Source of the DNA: Thiotrichaceae bacterium
Lineage (GTDB): Bacteria > Pseudomonadota > Gammaproteobacteria > SZUA-229
Assembly: GCA_002746365.1 (NCBI GenBank)
Contig: NVWZ01000004.1
Span: 65,093-74,628 of the forward strand
Reading direction: 5' to 3'
Length of the DNA stretch: 9,536 bases
In this document: one piece after another, positions 7,801 through 9,536 of the stretch
Position numbering within the stretch: position 1 is the stretch's first letter
Layout: each line of letters starts with the position of its first letter
Notes under the pieces: model-generated
The model's input: the letters and a program-made list of their open reading frames with translations, nothing else
Told to the model about the DNA's origin: nothing
Databases searched by the model: none
Position numbers and translations under genes: made by a program

Positions 7801-7896
7801 AAAAGCGTAGATCCCTGCGGCCACTGACAGCAGGATAAAAAACAACGTGACTGCACGTTCACGTACTGCAATAGCAGAAAGATTAGGAAAACTCAT
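4831..7896 (-). CDS. RND multidrug efflux permease (TriC/MexK-like branch of HAE1 family)
   Basis: Complete 1021-residue inner-membrane proton-antiport exporter, normal length for the family. TM1 lies at about 13-33, and the first periplasmic loop begins with GRAEDPAFTVR (36-46) and WPGATPEE (54-61), wording typical of the TriC/MexK-like branch. TM2-TM6 span about 338-488. The TM4 proton-relay aspartates D403-D404 (GLLVDDAI) match D407-D408 of AcrB. TM7 is at about 530-550, the second periplasmic loop at about 555-862 and TM8-TM12 at about 865-1010. In TM10 the usual relay lysine is arginine: R927-N928 in GLAGILMRNTMIL. The start ATG (7894-7896) overlaps the adaptor stop as ATGA. AGGAG lies only 2 bases before it and a second AGGA lies 10 bases before, so coupling to adaptor translation is likely. 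Substrate assignment is uncertain; the branch includes a triclosan pump. No frameshift was seen. Confidence 0.95.
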   Translation of the reverse strand: MSFPNLSAIAVRERAVTLFFILLSVAAGIYAFSSLGRAEDPAFTVRIMVVSVVWPGATPEELQQQVVDRLEKRIQEVEYLYRIETTIRPGRADLQVEFQDYTPSDKIPDLLYQVRKRMQDEAPRLPKGVIGPIVNDDFSDVYFSLIAVTAPGLPMRELTREAEAIRDRLQQVKGVHKALLLGERSERVFVEFDVARLTNLGISPQLIFDAIEDNNRLIPAGFIDLAGPRVYLRVDADLSDPEQLAAVPIRVGDRLLRLSDLATIRRGYEDPPSYLVRAHGQDAILLGVVMQKGENGLAFGKRLGTFITNEQDRMPLGMNLSPLTNQTDAITAAVNLFQIKFLVAVAVVVFVSILAIGLKAGLIVGIAVPLTLGLTFLLMKITGVNLDRITLGALIIALGLLVDDAIIAIEMMIVKMEEGWDRVRAASHAWNVTAAPMLFGTLVTVAGFVPIGFAQSGVGEYAGNIFWVLAYALIISWLVAVIFTPYLGVKMLPDFKAHTHVDSSGNTLYQTPLYQKLRSLITNCVRYRKTVVAITIGLLILAIVGMATLVQKQFFPSSDRPEVLVDIYLPQGSAITTTDATTRKIENILTKMPEVKTLSAYVGAGAPRFFISANPEQPDPAFAKIIAIGKNEEARNKIMAELQRHIDDGQFPEARVRVTRLLFGPPVIWPVSYRVIGADPIKLRKIAHKVREVMAAHPNTVDAHLEWDERVPVLHLVMDSERLRLMGLTPRDVAQQLQFQLDGVPVTEVRQDIRTVEVRARGLRATNPLPENIEIKTQDGHIIPLTQLGTLEVNYEEPVIKRYNRERSLAVNADVQGAQPPDVTMAIWKQLESVRDQLPQGYRIDIGGSIEQSDKADASIQKLQPLMVALMLIFIMLQMRSFSGTFMVVATAPLGLIGAVIALLLFNQPFGFVALLGLIGLAGILMRNTMILTQQVQDNFEEGMEPWSAVVEAAVRRARPVILTALAAVFAFVPLTHDSFWGPLAYVLIGGVAVGTVITLLFVPALYALWFKLGKTRIDEA

Positions 7897-8945
7897 TGCT
7901 CCTGTGTCCTTACCGCCATACCCGGCGTCAGTAAATGGGTGCCCAGTGCAATAATGCGTGTCTCTGCTGGTAGCTCTGCCCGGATGCGCGCCTGCTCAGC
8001 ATCTAGTCCGACAACCTGAATAGAGACCGGTTCGGCATGCCCATCTATCACACGCCAGATACGCGCGCCATCGCCACGTTCATCCAGTGCGCCCAGTGGC
8101 ACCACCAGTAAGTCCTTTTCATCTGTATCACTTGACAGCTGCACTTGAACGATAGACCCCAGCGGTAGATTATTATTGATACTTGTAATGCGGTAACGTG
8201 CACGCCAGGTGCGGCTCAGTGGGTCGGCCGCACCGGCGATTTCACGCAGTTCAAGATCCACTTCATTGCCATCATCCAGCTTCGCTTTACCCGCGTGAGG
8301 CGGGCGACTGCTGTCAGGTAAAAACACTTCTACATCGCGCTTGCCGTCCTGTGCCAATACTGCCACCGTTTGACCGATACTGACGACTTGACCGGGTTCA
8401 CCACTGACTTCGATCAAGATGCCGGACTGTTTAGTTTGTAGTTCGGCATAGGCACGGGCAATTTGCGCCTGTTTCAGGCTGGCTTTTGCTGCATCACGCT
8501 GGCTATCAGCTGCACGTTCCGCCAACTCAAAACGCTCAATTTCAAACTGGCTGATTAAGTTTTCAGCCACCAGTTTTTTTTGACGCTCAAGCTCGCTCCG
8601 TGCTGTCGCCAGCGCGGCATCAGCTGAGGCAAGTTGTGCTCTGGCAGCATTGACAGTTTCATTTAGATCGCGTGGATCCAGACTGAATAGAAGCTGCCCG
8701 GATGCCACATGTTGCCCAGCATCGATGTCACGGGTAAGAATGCGACCACCCACCTGAAAAGCAATCGGTGTTTCGTATCGTGCCCGAATAGTTCCGCTAA
8801 GACTGTGCAAAACCTTACCATCTGTTTGTATGGTCACAAGTCTAACCAGAGGCGGCTGTTTTTGAACGATAGTGCCACTATCGTTTTCGAAGCACCCGCT
8901 AAGTAGCAGAACAATCAATAGTGAAAATATTATTTTGTTTGACAT
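7893..8945 (-). CDS. RND efflux periplasmic adaptor (membrane fusion protein), lipoprotein
   Basis: Adaptor of 350 residues linking the RND permease to an outer-membrane channel. The signal sequence ends in a lipobox L15-S16-G17-C18, so it should be lipid-anchored at C18, probably in the inner membrane as AcrA is. Domains in order: first half of the lipoyl domain (about 60-91, IAFQVGGRIL then AGQHVASGQLLFSLDP), an alpha-helical hairpin with strong coiled-coil character (about 93-168, alanine- and glutamate-rich), second lipoyl half (about 169-198, with GEPGQVVSIGQTVAVL), beta-barrel (about 203-272) and membrane-proximal domain (about 277-346). The hairpin is fairly short. It is the first gene of a two-gene operon and its TGA overlaps the permease ATG. 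ATG 8945 is chosen because it gives a complete lipoprotein signal; its ribosome binding site is weak (an A-rich run). No outer-membrane channel gene follows, so a TolC-like protein encoded elsewhere would be needed. Confidence 0.93.
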   Translation of the reverse strand: MSNKIIFSLLIVLLLSGCFENDSGTIVQKQPPLVRLVTIQTDGKVLHSLSGTIRARYETPIAFQVGGRILTRDIDAGQHVASGQLLFSLDPRDLNETVNAARAQLASADAALATARSELERQKKLVAENLISQFEIERFELAERAADSQRDAAKASLKQAQIARAYAELQTKQSGILIEVSGEPGQVVSIGQTVAVLAQDGKRDVEVFLPDSSRPPHAGKAKLDDGNEVDLELREIAGAADPLSRTWRARYRITSINNNLPLGSIVQVQLSSDTDEKDLLVVPLGALDERGDGARIWRVIDGHAEPVSIQVVGLDAEQARIRAELPAETRIIALGTHLLTPGMAVRTQEQ

Positions 8946-8972
8946 GACATGTACTTTTTTAGTGAATGCAGT

Positions 8973-8998
8973 ATTATTGAACGCTATCGTACACTAAT
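8973..8998. promoter_or_regulatory. Candidate TetR operator: 26-bp imperfect palindrome
   Basis: In the 68-base gap between the divergent adaptor and regulator genes, the left half ATTATTGAACGCT (8973-8985) and the reverse complement of the right half, ATTAGTGTACGAT (8986-8998), agree at 10 of 13 positions. Size and location suit a TetR-family dimer site that would block both promoters. A further related half-site, TTTAGTGAATGCA at 8958-8970, reads in the same direction as the left half and matches it at 9 of 13 positions. That this is the operator of the adjacent regulator is inference from position and symmetry. Confidence 0.5.
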
Positions 8999-9009
8999 TT
9001 GGTTGTAAA
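8981..9009 (-). promoter_or_regulatory. Weak promoter candidate for the adaptor-permease operon
   Basis: On the minus strand, TTTACA (9004-9009; 5 of 6 matches to TTGACA) is followed after 17 bases by TAGCGT (8981-8986), which keeps the first two and last positions of TATAAT. Transcription would begin near 8974, leaving a leader of about 29 bases. The proposed operator covers the -10 and much of the spacer, consistent with repression. The -10 is poor, so confidence is low. Confidence 0.28.
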
Positions 9010-9013
9010 AAAA

Positions 9014-9536
9014 ATGGCGGCACATGAACAGGCAGGGCGTCCACTTGATCGTAATAAGGATAAAGCTATTTTTGCAGCGGCACACGAACTCTTGTTTAGC
9101 AAAGGCCCGGCGGCTTTTTCTGTAGAAGCGGTTGCTCGTCTGGCAAAGGTATCCAAGGTAACGATCTATTCCCGTTATACCAACAGGGAGGCGCTAATTG
9201 ATGCGGTCATCCGTCAACAAGCTAATCGGATGGGCGAAAGTCTGTCTATCGAACCTGCTAATCGTGTGGGCATCCACGTTGCGCTGACTGATTTTGGGGT
9301 AAATCTGTTGACTTTCCTGATGAGTCAGGAATATCAGAATTTTATGCGCGCGCTCAGCAGCACCCCCGATTTGCCAGATGATGTGTTGCAAAATATTTAT
9401 CGCAGTGGCCCTCAGCGCACCATGATTAAACTGGCAGGCTGGATGCGTAATGTCCAGCAACGCGGGTTACTCAAGCTGACTGAGCCGGAAAAAAGTGCTG
9501 AGTTACTGCTCGGTATGCTAATGGGGCTCGATGTCG
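9014..9536 (+). CDS. TetR/AcrR-family transcriptional regulator (3' end outside window)
   Basis: The reading frame from ATG 9014 stays open to the window edge (174 codons plus one base), so the last ~25-40 residues of a typical 200-residue TetR protein are missing. The N-terminal DNA-binding domain starts with GRPLDRNKDKAI (8-19). Helix 1 spans about 15-29, and the helix-turn-helix covers about 36-56 with the recognition helix KVTIYSRY (48-55) followed by TNREALIDAVI (56-66), the standard TetR layout. Residues about 85-174 are helical and hydrophobic, resembling the ligand-binding/dimerisation domain of AefR-like members (AEFR-type C-terminal domain), with GWMRNVQQRGLL (142-153) typical of that group. 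The gene is divergent from the adaptor-permease operon across a palindromic spacer, so it is probably the local repressor, released when a pump substrate binds. The start is bounded by an in-frame TGA at 8978; no strong Shine-Dalgarno is seen. Confidence 0.9.
   Translation, partial: MAAHEQAGRPLDRNKDKAIFAAAHELLFSKGPAAFSVEAVARLAKVSKVTIYSRYTNREALIDAVIRQQANRMGESLSIEPANRVGIHVALTDFGVNLLTFLMSQEYQNFMRALSSTPDLPDDVLQNIYRSGPQRTMIKLAGWMRNVQQRGLLKLTEPEKSAELLLGMLMGLDV

Noticed and set aside
9194..9460. 88-codon open frame on the - strand
   Set aside because: Fully antisense to the TetR-family gene, which has an intact helix-turn-helix and ligand-domain pattern.

Overview
The window comes from a Gram-negative proteobacterium, most likely gamma- or betaproteobacterial. 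The evidence is two RND-family inner-membrane efflux permeases, an Mla/MCE-type phospholipid ABC transporter, two lipoproteins with clear lipoboxes and a TetR regulator. Nothing in the sequence fixes the genus. No tRNA, rRNA, CRISPR, insertion sequence or integrase was seen.

Layout. (1) Positions 1-1202 (+) hold the C-terminal ~400 residues of a first RND efflux permease; its start and presumably its adaptor lie upstream of the window. (2) Positions 1332-4737 (+) hold a tight four-gene operon: a permease with an N-terminal STAS domain fused to an MlaE membrane domain, an MlaF-type ATPase, a one-domain MCE (MlaD-like) protein with a long helical tail, and a PqiC/DUF330-type auxiliary lipoprotein. 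The genes overlap or abut (TTGA overlap, 1-base gap, 11-base overlap), so they are almost certainly co-transcribed and translationally coupled. (3) Positions 4738-4830 are a short convergent intergenic gap with no convincing terminator. (4) Positions 8945 down to 4831 (-) hold a two-gene efflux operon: a lipoprotein periplasmic adaptor followed, with an ATGA overlap, by a full-length 1021-residue RND permease. (5) Positions 9014 to the window end (+) hold a divergent TetR/AcrR-family regulator, cut by the window edge.

How the parts fit. The four-gene operon should move lipids between the inner and outer membranes. The STAS-permease and ATPase form the inner-membrane engine, the MCE protein is the periplasmic lipid conduit, and the lipoprotein is the likely outer-membrane partner. 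No MlaC or MlaA homologue is present, so the layout is closer to a Pqi-like or direct-bridge MCE system than to the canonical E. coli mla operon. The minus-strand pump is probably repressed by the divergent TetR protein: the 68-base gap between them holds a 26-bp imperfect palindrome (10 of 13 pairs matching) plus a third related half-site. No outer-membrane channel gene is visible for either pump.

The lipid-transport operon is noticeably more A+T rich than the efflux genes on both sides and uses more ATA and AGA codons, which suggests a different ancestry. Together the window reads as an envelope-defence neighbourhood: two efflux pumps flanking a lipid-asymmetry or lipid-trafficking system. 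Nothing seen is an unmistakably new system. The most distinctive items are the STAS-MlaE/MCE/PqiC-type operon and the three-half-site operator.
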